In this document: piece after piece, positions 49,191 to 58,354 of the stretch
How the letters are laid out: each line of letters opens with the position of its first letter
Numbering within the stretch: position 1 is the first letter of the stretch
NCBI RefSeq assembly: GCF_015706575.1
Contig: NW_024037058.1
Span: 17,133,547-17,197,546 of the forward strand
DNA from: Patiria miniata
Taxonomy: Eukaryota > Echinodermata > Asteroidea > Valvatida > Asterinidae
DNA length: 64,000 nucleotides
Reading direction: 5' to 3'
Made by a program: the position numbers and the translations under genes
Notes under the pieces: model-generated
Seen by the model: the letters and a program-made list of their open reading frames with translations, nothing else
What the model was told of the DNA's origin: nothing
The model's database searches: none

Positions 49191-51500
49191 TTCTTAAAAA
49201 TTCCGTAAAAATTCAATTCACTACGAACGTCTGACCACATGATATGCTCTGGTCCAGCAGGCGCGAATCCAAGAAAGAAGGGGGGGACGATGGTCGGAAA
49301 CCACCCCTCCCCCAGCTAGATGTCACATTTATTGATGTGTTACATTCACCATTCCAACAAAGTGTCTGACATGTACGTCCGAAATTACAGAATTGCCCTG
49401 AAATAAGTGACCAGTGGAACCCCATCCAATCTTTTCTTAAATTAAAATAACTCATTTTAAGTGACAAAATAATGTTCGTACACCGTCTATATAGGGCCAT
49501 GCTTTGTGAACAAAAACGAACGGGTGAGGTGATTCAATCAAATTAAAGTGATTTTTTCCCCCTCCCTAAAATATAGAAAAGGAGCCCTGAAGTACCACAG
49601 TGCTATTTCTTAGTATTACCCTGCCTGAAAATAAATATATAAGTTGCATGGCTGTGGTATTTTCTGAAATCCTTGACGAAATAATGGCATAACATTCGGC
49701 AACCCGATTTTCCCCATACAATCTGATAATAAAATGTCTGCAGACCACACACATAGTCTAAAGTTTGACTTGAAATATGCCAAACAATATGACAAAAGTT
49801 CCCACTCTTTTGACCTCCTGTTTTGGTGGGGTGGGGTGTCATATAATGTCAAGTAGTTCGTAGCCTAATACAGTACCGGTACCAAGTTTTTGGATTTTGC
49901 TCAATTTATTCAGGAGTGCTCCTGATATGCTTTTAGTACATAAATGAAGGAAATGTATTAATGAGATGAGGACTAAATACTTTGTCCAAAAACTGTGAAG
50001 TTTGTGTTATTTATTCAGGAATACGTCGGGTGCCCAGCAGAAGGGCGTATGGGCGTTCTGACGCTAATATCACACTGAGAAAATTGCATTGCCGGAAAGG
50101 CTCCATACCAATGTTCCCCCGTGCGTATTTATGAATCCATGGTGATCTTCTCCCGCGCGTATTATAAATCATACGAATTTTAAATTTGTCACACGTATGA
50201 ATCATAATTTTTTGAACAACTTGACTGTGTTAATTTCCAACGGAAATGTTTAAATTTCATTAATTTACTAGAAGCAGTTTTCTGCCAATGCCTTTTTGCT
50301 GGGAACATTTTGGTGATGACGCGCTCGCGGGTTAGGGCGCTCTTACTCGTCGTACACAAAAGTCATGTGTACAGTCAGTGGTGTACAACAAGGGCGCCAC
50401 CGAGAGAAGTCTGAACTTGAAGTTGTGGTCTTCGCTCGTCCTGTTTGCAGGGCGGGGGTACGAGCGAAGTTGGGCCTTGTGGTCTGCATCTTCGCATAGC
50501 CTTGCATAACTTCTTTGTTGATAAGACTCAAACTTATTCAACATTTACTATGGCCTATTAATTTTTCTCAATTAATGTTTCGCATTGAGGAAAAACGGTT
50601 TCTCATTCCAAAATAGATAATTCAGATTGACGTTTAATTCATTTGACGGTGCTTTGGCTAGTAATTTGTACTTTCCTACCCATTTATTTTTGTTCTTTTA
50701 CTTTTCCTAAAATGTGAATTTTTTTTCTAGACCGAGGATGAGAACGCACTATTGTTTCGTTGCTTGCCGTGTCGATATTATTTTACAAGCTTTATTTCTC
50801 ACAAAAATGATGTTTGATTACGGCTGATGAAGAACTGTTGGGAACAGCGATCAGATTAGAGGCAGTGCTAGTGTTGGCGAACCCAATTTAAAAAATGTTG
50901 GTCCCCAAGAAGTGGGTCCACAAAATTACGGCGTGGGGTTCGGGGCCCGCTTAAGTGCTTGGGGGGGGGGGGGGGGAGCAGGAAGGATGTCCCCCTAATT
51001 TGTGGCTTTCGCGCTGTGCTTGGCGCTGTTACTCACGAACTATACGTTCTTTTAGAAAAGTTCATGCACTGTTGAAAAGCTGATGAAATTCCCTTTTCAC
51101 TGATTGGGTTATTTTCCACCAGCTCCCCTGGAAATCCCTCCAATGGATGTCCAGAATCACCTATCTCCACCTCCAGCAACGTGTAGGAACGTGTAGTCGG
51201 TATTTTTATTCACGTGAGAATCAACGATTGAGGGACTGGGAAACTAGTCTTATTACGATAATGAGTGTAGTCAGACACCCGAAACGAAATCGCAACATTT
51301 TCATGATAAGGTGATGGGATCGTCTAGGTACCAGAACACAATCGAGGAGCAGCTGTTTTGATGTTGTTGACAACATCTTGTCCAAAAAATGTCCTTCACT
51401 TTGTTGAATAGTTAGGTAAAGTATACAAATTACTTCCTTTATGATAGTGAAATTGTACTATTCCAACTGATGTGCACGTTCTTAGAACGTCTAAAAGTTG
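49191..51500. other. Repeat-derived non-coding stretch
   Basis: No gene recognised. At about 50880-50985 is a fragment related to the hAT elements at 54021 and 59844, sharing TTGGTCCCC, AAGTGGGT and GGGTTCGGGGCCCGCTTAAG followed by poly-G. The minus-strand open frame at 50332-50544 is somewhat GC-rich but unrecognised. Confidence 0.45.
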
Positions 51501-51598
51501 TAAGAAACTTAGCTCTACTGAGTGTAGCGTTGAATTACGGGTACCCCTCCATTAGTCCATACCAACGCTCCACCGATTCGCCATCTGGTGTCAGGTCA

Positions 51599-51770
51599 AC
51601 TCGCCCCTGACCGACTCGCCCCCTGACCGACTCGCCCCTTACAAGCTCGCCCCCTGGCTGACTCGCCCCCTAGCCGACTCCCCTCCCCCCCCCCCCCCTT
51701 GCCAACTCCCCTGCTAGCCGACTCGCCCCCTGACCGACTCGCCCCCTAACCGACTCGCCCCCTTGAAAAT
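51599..51770 (-). repeat. CTCGCCCC(TGACCGA) tandem array, left arm
   Basis: Units of about 17 bp of the type GACTCGCCCCCTGACC with variants (TAGCCGACTC, CTGGCTGACTC), interrupted by a poly-C tract. Mirror image of the array at 52907-53105 in the other arm of the foldback element. Confidence 0.85.
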
Positions 51771-51943
51771 TATGCACCGTACGGGGACATCGTGAAATAA
51801 AAATAAAGACAGTGGAACACATTGCCCGGTCGCAACGTGAAACTTAATGGAGCCAAATTACTCAAACGCAAGTTTGAAGGATTTCCAATACCAATGCAAA
51901 AAACTATTGATCCTTTTATAAAGAATTTGGGTTGGAAACACCT

Positions 51944-52409
51944 TAGCCCCATAAATGTGGCCTATTTACTGGACTGTCTCCGTAAACATAGGCCACACAT
52001 CCACATGTACAAAAATCGTGTCGACGGAGCCAAATTTTGATTTTCACATTTAGGCTTAGTTTGTAGGGTTTTTTTGCTTTAGAAGCATACTCACCCTCTT
52101 TACAGTCTAATCAGAGAGTGCTGCCTTTTTCAGATGTCTAACTTTTGTGAAATTTCATGTTGAAATTTTGATACGCAAACGTGTAAAAATGAATCTGGAA
52201 ATTTCACGAAAAATATACATCTGAAAAAGGCAGCACTTTCTGATTAGCCTATAAAGAGGGTGAGTATGCTTCTAAAGCAAAAAACCCTACAAACTAAGCC
52301 TAAATGTGAACATCAAAATTTGGCTCCGTCGACACGATTTTTGTACATGTGGATGTGTGGCCTATGTTTACGGAGGCAGTCCAGTAAATAGGCCACATTT
52401 ATGGGGCTA
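51944..52409. mobile_element. Inner palindromic element with 9-bp target duplication
   Basis: A 466-bp near-perfect palindrome with arms of about 220 bp each and its centre near 52176. Ends are TAGCCCCATAAATGTGG and CCACATTTATGGGGCTA. It is flanked by the perfect 9-bp direct repeat GAAACACCT (51935-51943 and 52410-52418). TAG...CTA ends and a 9-bp duplication match the enclosing element, so both probably use the same type of transposase. It is clearly a secondary insertion into the older element. Confidence 0.85.
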
Positions 52410-52906
52410 GAAACACCTTAGCACAACTTTACCGATATAGCGCAGCGTGATTTTTCGGAGTGCCCGTGGCATAGGGCCCGTTGGGCATGTGCGCGTAGTA
52501 TAGTAGTGTTCACGGTGACTGCCGGCGGGCACGGCAGGTACCGGTGGGTGCCTGCGCGCGACAGGTATACCCGCATTCACCGTTTGTCAATGACATAACG
52601 TTATAATTGTAAATCTCGACTCTGGGTCCTCAGTTTCATTAAAAAATATTTTTCAGAATAAATGATGTATATTTGAAAAATCAAAAAAATGTTTTTCGTT
52701 TTTTTGGTTTAGTGGTGTTCTTATCAAACATACCGAACGGTTTTGAAAAAGTTATAAAAGAGGCTCAGAAATGGAACTTTCAGAACCAAATTTTGAATTG
52801 GGCAATAAACTCAGATAACGAAGCTGATTTGCTGCACCCTCTGTGTTTCCCTCCACTGTGTTTTTTTTTTTTTTACGATGTCCCCGTACGGTGCATCATT
52901 TTCCAG

Positions 52907-53105
52907 GGGGCGAGTCGGTCAGGGGGCGAGTCGGTCAGGGGGCGAGTTGGCTAGGAGGGGAGTTGGCGAGGGGGCGAGTCAGCTAGGGGGCGAGTCAGCC
53001 AGGGGGCGAGCTTGTAAGGGTCGAGTCGGTCAGGGGGCCAGTCGGTCAGGGGGCGAGTCGGTAAGGGGCGAGTCGGTAAGAGGCGAGTCGGCCAGGGGGC
53101 GAGTT
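52907..53105 (+). repeat. GGGGCGAGTCGGTCA tandem array, right arm
   Basis: About twelve units of GGGGCGAGTCGGTCAG type. Mirror image of 51599-51770 and similar in length. The plus-strand open frame over it reads as Gly/Arg/Glu/Ser repeats and is not a gene. Confidence 0.85.
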
Positions 53106-53114
53106 GACCTGCAA

Positions 53115-53847
53115 TCGCCATACTTTGGTGGCACCGTCACAGTAGCATAGTCACAAACCCACGCGAACATTTTGGAAAAAAACAGCAAAATAGTCTGAAA
53201 ACTTACAGCTCAATGTGTTTGCATGGAGGCTCAGTTCTTGAATTGACTGTCGAATGAGGGCGTCTGACGTGATGTCACTGTCGTTGCTCGATCGCGAAGA
53301 AAAACAAGTCGCGCTTTATCAACGACTGTTTCGTGTAATGATACGTGCTCCGATCCGCGCCGTACGACAGTATGGGCTTTGAACACACCCAAGGTGGAGA
53401 CGGCTGAAACGTACACGTTCTAAACAAATTAATGACGTCTCCACCCTGGGTGTGTTCAAAGCCCATACTGTCGGACGGCGCGGATCGGAGCACGTATCAT
53501 TACACGAAACAGTCGTTGATAAAGCGCGACTTGTTTTTCTTCGCGATCAAGCAACGACGGTGACGTCACGTCAGACGCCCTCATTCGACGCGACAGTCAA
53601 TTCAAGAACTGAGCCTCCATGCAAACACATTGAGCTGTAAGTTTTCAGACTATTTTGCTGTTTTTTTTCCAAAATGTTCGCTGTTTGGGAACAATATAAG
53701 GGGTCTCATGGAATGTCAAGAATGTATAGATCAATCCAGGATAACTGTCTCTCTCATTTGTAATCTCTTTACCGTTTTTTTGGGGTCTTTTTGTCCTCGC
53801 GTGGGTTTGTGACTATGCTACTGTGACGGTGCCACCAAAGTATGGCG
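53115..53847. repeat. Second large palindrome in the foldback element
   Basis: Left arm from CGCCATACTTTGGTGG (about 53115) to about 53413 and right arm from about 53433 to CCACCAAAGTATGGCG (about 53847), centred near 53423. Arms agree over roughly 250 bp continuous with the centre (GTGTGTTCAAAGCCCATACTGTCG and CAACGACTGTTTCGTGTAATG types) and again at their outer 50 bp. About 105 bp (53690-53795) is present only in the right arm. It interrupts the outer element's right arm, so it is probably another insertion. Target duplication unclear. Confidence 0.75.
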
Positions 53848-54020
53848 AATCGGTGGAGCGTTGGTATGGAGGGGTACCCGTAATTCAACGCTCCACTCAG
53901 TAGAGCTATAAGAAACTTAGATTTAGAACGCTTCTTTGTGCATTTGGATTTGGCATTGCTGATTTGGAAAGAACTAGCGGGATGCGGCGCTTCGCGCGGC
54001 ACCCGCTAGATGGGTGGAGT

Positions 54021-54802
54021 CAGTGGCGTAGCCACCGGGGGAGCATTTAGAATCCAACATTTTTCGGGGCCCTTAAGCGGGCCCCGAACCCCACGCCTAT
54101 AGCTTAGAATTCTGGGAGCTGATTCAATGACTCCAACATCGAAAACAATGTTCACAAAATTTTCTTATGCCTTTAGCTGAGAAAACCTCGAATGTTTAAA
54201 TTATTATCTTTTGTGCTAAGATAATTATTGGTTAAAGTGGTAAGAAATTGCCTCAGATCACACCACAGAGCATCGAAAATCCAATTTTTTCGGGGCCCTT
54301 AAGCGGGCCCCGAACCCCACGCCAATAGCTCAGAATACCGATAGCTGATTCAATGTCTCCAACCTCGAAAACGATGTTCAAACCGAACCCGAACCCCACG
54401 CCTATAGCTTAGAATTCTGGGAGCTGATTCAATGACTCCAACATCGAAAACAATGTTCACAAAATTTTCTTATGCCTTTAGCTGAATCCAACTGTTTTGT
54501 TCAAATAATTATCTTTTGCCAAGAAAATATTAGTTAAAGCATGGAGGAAAGTCGTAAGAAATTGCTTCAGATCACACCACAGAACATGTAGAATCCAATT
54601 TTTTTCGGGGCCCTTAAGCGGGCCCTGAACCCCACGCCGTAAGGGCTTCGCGCTTGCATTAGTTATGATCAAGGTATGTTCCCCCCCCCCCACTTTTGAG
54701 AAGCGATTGACGCCCCTGCTTGACGCCCCCCCCCCCCCCCCCCCCCCCCCCGTGAAATGTTCCAGCGCCCCCCCCACTGAAAAATTCCTGGCTACGCCAC
54801 TG
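54021..54802. mobile_element. hAT-type element with CAGTGGCGTAGCCA ends
   Basis: 782 bp, starting CAGTGGCGTAGCCA and ending TGGCTACGCCACTG (perfect 14-bp inverted repeat), with the perfect 8-bp target duplication GGTGGAGT on both sides (54013-54020 and 54803-54810). 8-bp duplications and CAG...CTG ends are diagnostic of hAT transposons. The interior holds three to four diverged copies of a block GGGGCCCTTAAGCGGGCCC...AACCCCACGCC, followed by poly-C tracts. No transposase: non-autonomous. Confidence 0.9.
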
Positions 54803-54810
54803 GGTGGAGT

Positions 54811-55013
54811 TGACTGTTTTGTATCGTTCCTTCCTCCATGATCGTATGTACAGTGAAATCTCGATAAGTCAAACTTTGATAACTTAAAAACAACTGTTAA
54901 GTGAAATAAAGAATCAGAAGGACTGAATAATGTCTTTTATTTTAACCTAGTTGTTGTTATCTGCTACCCATGTGTCAATATCTTCATTTCAGTAGGCATC
55001 GAGACGTACGCTG
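54811..55013 (+). other. Region 5' of the small membrane-protein gene
   Basis: Contains a candidate 3' splice site (TCTTCATTTCAG ending at 54992) 21 bases upstream of the ATG at 55014. In the frame of that ATG, the triplet right after the site is TAG, so the ATG is the first possible start if this is a splice acceptor. An upstream non-coding exon is therefore likely but not located. Confidence 0.4.
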
Positions 55014-55221
55014 ATGGCAAATTCAGATAACGACAGCCAATCAGGTGTCTTCCAGGCGATCATGAACCTACCGAGCCTAATGAGGGCGCTGTATTACTCT
55101 GACGACTTCCAGACTCGAGTGTGTTGGTGGTTTGTTTACACTCTGGTCATTCTTATTGTTCTCATACATGTGTCGTGGCGGCTGTATGGAACAGAAATCT
55201 CCAAAACCTTCATGCAACAAG
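55014..55221 (+). CDS. Predicted small single-pass membrane protein, exon 1 (residues 1-69)
   Basis: I do not recognise the family. The exon encodes a polar N-terminus (MANSDNDSQSG), an amphipathic stretch NLPSLMRALYYSDDFQTR, one hydrophobic helix at about residues 36-56 (VCWWFVYTLVILIVLIHVSW), and a polar segment ending FMQQ. It ends after the first base of codon 70 at a GTACAT donor (55222). Spliced to 55903-55930 and 56629-56674 in consistent phases it gives a 93-residue protein. Without splicing the frame would continue to 55316 and end in KQEKT (100 residues), adding a second hydrophobic stretch. Codon use is less AT-biased than its surroundings. It lies between DAG1 and GLYCTK, on the DAG1 strand. 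Function unknown; it could be a regulatory microprotein of a membrane complex. Confidence 0.55.
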
Positions 55222-55347
55222 GTACATGCTCTTGGATGAGATTTTTTCTCTATTTTTTGTTCCCTTGCCTGACTGCGCGCGCACTGTGCAGTAGACGAAA
55301 GCAAGAAAAAACTTAAGTTGTAGTAGAGACGATAGAAAAATCTTTAA

Positions 55348-55655
55348 ATCAATATTAGGTTTTGCCCTTCACTGAGGTATAAACACTGTATACTCAGTGT
55401 TTTACCTCCTGAGTGAAAGTTAGGGGGTAAAAATATAATAAAAATTTCATCTTATGAATAGTTTCATTGCGGTGCCCGCTGCTACATCAGATTCGAACCA
55501 GCCAACCGATCCCGTTAGCTCGGTGGTCGAGTGGTAAGACATCTGCACTAGAAAGCAGAAGGTCGTGGGTTCGAGTCTTACCCAAGTCACTTGGGAGGTA
55601 ACACACTGAGTATACAGTGTTTATATGTCTGTGAAGGGCAAAACCTAATATTGAT
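55348..55655. mobile_element. Inverted-repeat element (62-bp arms) enclosing a tRNA-like sequence
   Basis: Arms at 55348-55409 and 55594-55655 are near-perfect reverse complements, with ATCAATATTAGGTTTTGCCC at the outer edge and a mirrored AAACACTGTATACTCAGTG, itself palindromic, inside. The 184-bp loop contains the tRNA-like sequence at 55517-55588. No target duplication was identified. It lies in the first intron of the small membrane-protein gene. Confidence 0.8.
55517..55588 (+). tRNA. tRNA-like sequence (degenerate, possibly Ser-like)
   Basis: Has a canonical A box TGGTCGAGTGG (55524-55534) and B box GGTTCGAGTCT (55568-55578). It can fold as a cloverleaf: T stem GTGGG/CTTAC with a 7-nt loop TTCGAGT, anticodon stem TCTGC/GCAGA, three D-stem pairs, and an acceptor stem with five of seven pairs. 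The anticodon loop has 8 nt (ACTAGAAA) instead of 7, so the anticodon is ambiguous: AGA (Ser) if read like tRNA-Ser, with no long variable arm. More likely a tRNA-derived promoter or pseudogene than a working tRNA. Confidence 0.5.
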
Positions 55656-55902
55656 ATACATCACCCCGATGCAAATTCATCTCATGAATACAATCCATAA
55701 AATTATTCTTAGGAAACCGTATCTGCTTAAAAACCTTTGATAAAATACGCAAGCTATTTATTTTTTATAACTTTTTGTTTTCATATCCGTGACTTAACAG
55801 CATAATTCACAATATTTGTACCTTTTCCTTTCCAACAAAATAAAAAATACAGCCCATTTCTGATTGATTTCTTTAATGATATATTTATTGTCTTTGTTTC
55901 AG

Positions 55903-55930
55903 GTGGACAGTACACACCAACAAGACACAG
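55903..55930 (+). CDS. Predicted small membrane protein, exon 2 (microexon, residues 70-79)
   Basis: 28 bases between a strong acceptor (TTGTCTTTGTTTCAG ending at 55902) and a GTTGGT donor at 55931. It completes codon 70 (G|GT, Gly) and reads GQYTPTRH, leaving AG as the first two bases of codon 79. The phase fits both neighbours. Supported by splice signals and frame only. Confidence 0.5.
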
Positions 55931-56628
55931 GTTGGTAATGGAAAAAATTAATCACCAATTAAAACAAATTTTCATCTTTGAGATTAAGATCGATTGCTTG
56001 GTACATGTACTTTCCTCATAATTTATCATCAGTGACCAAGATTCTGATACCACTAACATTGACGCGTGGATTGGGAATTCATTTCTGTGAGTTTTGTCCA
56101 CTTAAAATCTGGGGAAAAATAGTTTTCTCTCATGTCTTAACCCATTACCACCTGTACTACAATGTATTACATTGTGTTTATTCACTCAAAACCCAGTACC
56201 TACAACCATAGAGTGCTCAGGCGTTTTCAGGCACTACAGGGAGTAATAGGCAGGGCGGTTTCGGATCGGGTGCTACAGTGACTAAGGCCAAAAATAAAAA
56301 GTCTCAGGTTATACTATCGAGTGTAAGCTTTATGTGGCCTCTCTGGACTCCCATATATTTGCACTAAATTTAGTCGGGCACCATTGCAGTCATCAGCCGA
56401 CATTTCAAGAAAAAAAATGGTAAAAAAAAATCGGAGACTTTTTTGGGGGGCCTAAACTAAAGGGTTAAACTGTTCGCTTCACTTATTGTTTTGCCTAAAT
56501 TGTCTTCAGGCTAGCATCTACAGTAGTGCGTGTGTGACCCTGGGTTTCATATCCAGGGGGAATTTTTTTTAAATGAATAAAAATTACTAAACTTAAAAAG
56601 TAATTCTGCTTTCCCCCCAAATACACAG

Positions 56629-56674
56629 ATCACAAGATGGCATTCCTCCCGGGCAACATGTTAAAGTGGATTGA
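56629..56674 (+). CDS. Predicted small membrane protein, exon 3 (C-terminus, residues 79-93)
   Basis: Follows a pyrimidine-rich acceptor (CCCCCCAAATACACAG ending at 56628). AG|A completes Arg79, then the frame reads SQDGIPPGQHVKVD and stops at TGA (56672-56674). The polar, proline-containing tail and acidic end are plausible for a cytoplasmic C-terminus. No polyadenylation signal was confirmed downstream. Confidence 0.45.
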
Positions 56675-56995
56675 TGCGTACATCCATAAAAATAATGGGA
56701 CAAAAATCTTGATTCTTGGATCATCAGATGTTCAAGCTCAGGCATTTTGATTCAGATGCAGTGGTTTCCTGAAGCAAGCGAGAGAACCTTGTGCCATGGT
56801 GGTAGGTTGGCGTTTCCAAATCATGAAAGTAATGCCTCAGGTTTACAATACAAAGGGAAAGGGTGGTTGAATGTTTTCTTTGTCGTTTTCTTAAAAACAA
56901 GAAGCGTTTGCTAGAAATGTTTTTAGTGGTGTTTGCTTTCCCCAAGATGTCCCCTTATTGCATTATCACAGGATGGATGGAACAGACCTCGTGCG

Positions 56996-57729
56996 TTAAA
57001 GGTAAATATTCAACATTTGCGAACATCAAAAAAGAAAATATCATGAAATACCTTTAATACTTGACTGTAAGTGAATAGTAGTCTCAAGTATCCTGTGAAA
57101 TCATGGCACCTGGTGTGCTGTCATTTTAGAGAAAAGTGAAATTTTTGTATCAGTTTCCAACGATTGTCGGCCGACCATCGTTGGAAAATATTTTTTTTCA
57201 AATACTACACCCATTCTACCAAATTTAGTTAGTCCACATTCTGTTTGCAATTAGTTACACGTCCTTGAACGGGTGCAAGCCAGCTAGTCTGGTTCCCTGA
57301 CCTGACAGTTGCCCGATGTCTATAAATTGCTCCGTTTCGTCTGATGTAGGTTCAGGGAGCCAGACTACAAAAACACCACTTTTTTTCTTGGTTTTTCAAG
57401 CATCTATGAACACAAAATTCAGGTCAGTGTGACAACAGTCCTTCTGATTTGAAAATCACAGGCGTGTGGAAAAAGGCACACCTGGATTCTTCCAGGCGTG
57501 TGGTTTTTCTAGTTGTCTGATTTTCTAGGTGTGTGATTCTGTGGTCTAGGGAAATTCAGGCGTGCAATTATTCACACTTCTCGGGAAGCTTTTAGGCGTG
57601 CGATGGCGTGGGGGTGCGATCGCACGCCTCAAATCAGGACTGTGACAATATTTGCTATAACAAACTAACCCCCAAATCCATCCGTTTCTGAAACCTACAG
57701 CAAAAGCAAATGTTGTATATTACCTTTAA
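56996..57729. mobile_element. Inner TTAA element, copy B, with its own nested insertion
   Basis: Starts TTAAAGGTAAATATTCAACA and ends GTTGTATATTACCTTTAA, with TTAA at both edges. It is homologous along its length to 28949-29475, including the CGGCCG-centred palindrome (CCAACGAT...ATCGTTGG, about 57157-57184) and the GGTTCCCTGAC/GTTCAGGGAGCC arms. It is interrupted by a 207-bp element at 57436-57642. Confidence 0.85.
57436..57642. mobile_element. 207-bp CAGTCC...GGACTG element nested in the TTAA element
   Basis: Ends CAGTCCTTCTGATTTGA and TCAAATCAGGACTG are inverted (one 2-bp indel). It is flanked by a perfect 6-bp duplication TGACAA (57430-57435 and 57643-57648). The interior repeats GGCGTG(T/C)G motifs and ends with the palindrome GTGCGATCGCAC. 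The homologous TTAA element copy at 28949-29475 lacks it at this position, which confirms the insertion. Confidence 0.85.
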
Positions 57730-58167
57730 GGCAGAGTTAGTAGGCGTTTATTTCTTATCATTGGTCATGCATGAATAAACCTTTTTGTGTATTCATTTTT
57801 ACTAAATTATAGTACCAAAGAATGCCCTCTGAGAGCCTGCAACACATGAGGTCGGTTGTCTGGCTTGCCAACAAATATTCAAGATCCAGAGTTGTTTTAC
57901 CAAAATACGCCCTCTTGAATAGAGGAAAAAACCAGATTTTGCCGTTTTTTGCAAAATGCTCAACGAGGTTGTGTTCTTCTGGGATTCTTGTTAAATAGGT
58001 TCCGATCATATGAGGTCAAAGTACCATGTGACCATCCGGTTTCCCTTTGATTGGCTGCCATTGCAGTAGGCAAGCATTGGGTTAGCAACCATGCCGTACA
58101 CTGTAAACTAGACAGTAGGGCTTATTTTCACGTAAAGTAACCACAAATTTCCTTATCCAATGGTATA
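57730..58167. other. Non-coding stretch, nothing recognised
   Basis: AT-rich; the minus-strand frame at 57758-58009 looks random. A CCAAT-type ATTGG lies at about 58050. Confidence 0.4.
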
Positions 58168-58260
58168 ATGGTCACTACCTGTGCCATGTACGGTTGTCAT
58201 AATCGTGCTGACCCAGCACTGGGTGTTGGGTCTGTGTTTTTCTTCTCCCCGTTTTTGCCA
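58168..58260 (+). pseudogene. Possible THAP-domain N-terminal fragment
   Basis: The frame from ATG 58168 reads MVTTCAMYGCHNRADPALGVGSVFF, closely resembling the start of THAP zinc-finger domains (Met-x3-Cys-x4-Cys-x-Asn-Arg ... Phe-Phe). Only the first Cys pair is present; the later Cys-x2-His and the AVPTIF-type end are not found nearby, and after about 58250 the frame loses resemblance. It could be one 5' exon of a gene continuing out of register, or a fragment of a P-element-like transposon. It is flanked by 17-bp inverted repeats (58057-58073 and 58313-58329). Confidence 0.35.
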
Positions 58261-58354
58261 TCCCTCACAGATTTGAAGGCTTGCCTACTACCTACTGCGC
58301 GCAGCACTATCTTTGCCTACTGCAATGGCGACACTGACTTGCCTGTATTCGGAT

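Larger units (their letters stand above)
51510..53908. mobile_element. Mutator-like foldback element, 2.4 kb
   Basis: Left end TAGCTCTACTGAGTG (51510) and right end CACTCAGTAGAGCTA (53908) are inverted; TAGCTCTACTGAG is perfect and the next bases nearly so, continuing through GCGTTGAATTACGGGTACCC. Both ends are flanked by the 9-bp direct repeat TAAGAAACT (51501-51509 and 53909-53917). Further in, the arms contain mirrored arrays of CTCGCCCC/GGGGCGAG units (51599-51770 and 52907-53105) and mirrored CACCGTACGGGGACATCG. A 9-bp duplication fits Mutator-like elements. It holds two inner palindromes, 51944-52409 and about 53115-53847. No transposase frame is visible, though 51810-51943 encodes an unrecognised stretch of about 45 open codons. 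Confidence 0.8.

Noticed and set aside
52878..53150. 90-codon Gly/Arg/Ser-rich frame
   Set aside because: Translation of the GGGGCGAGTCGGTCA tandem array in the foldback element.
55222..55316. Read-through extension of the small membrane protein exon to 100 residues
   Set aside because: A GT donor and two in-phase downstream exons give a more coherent protein. Kept only as an alternative.
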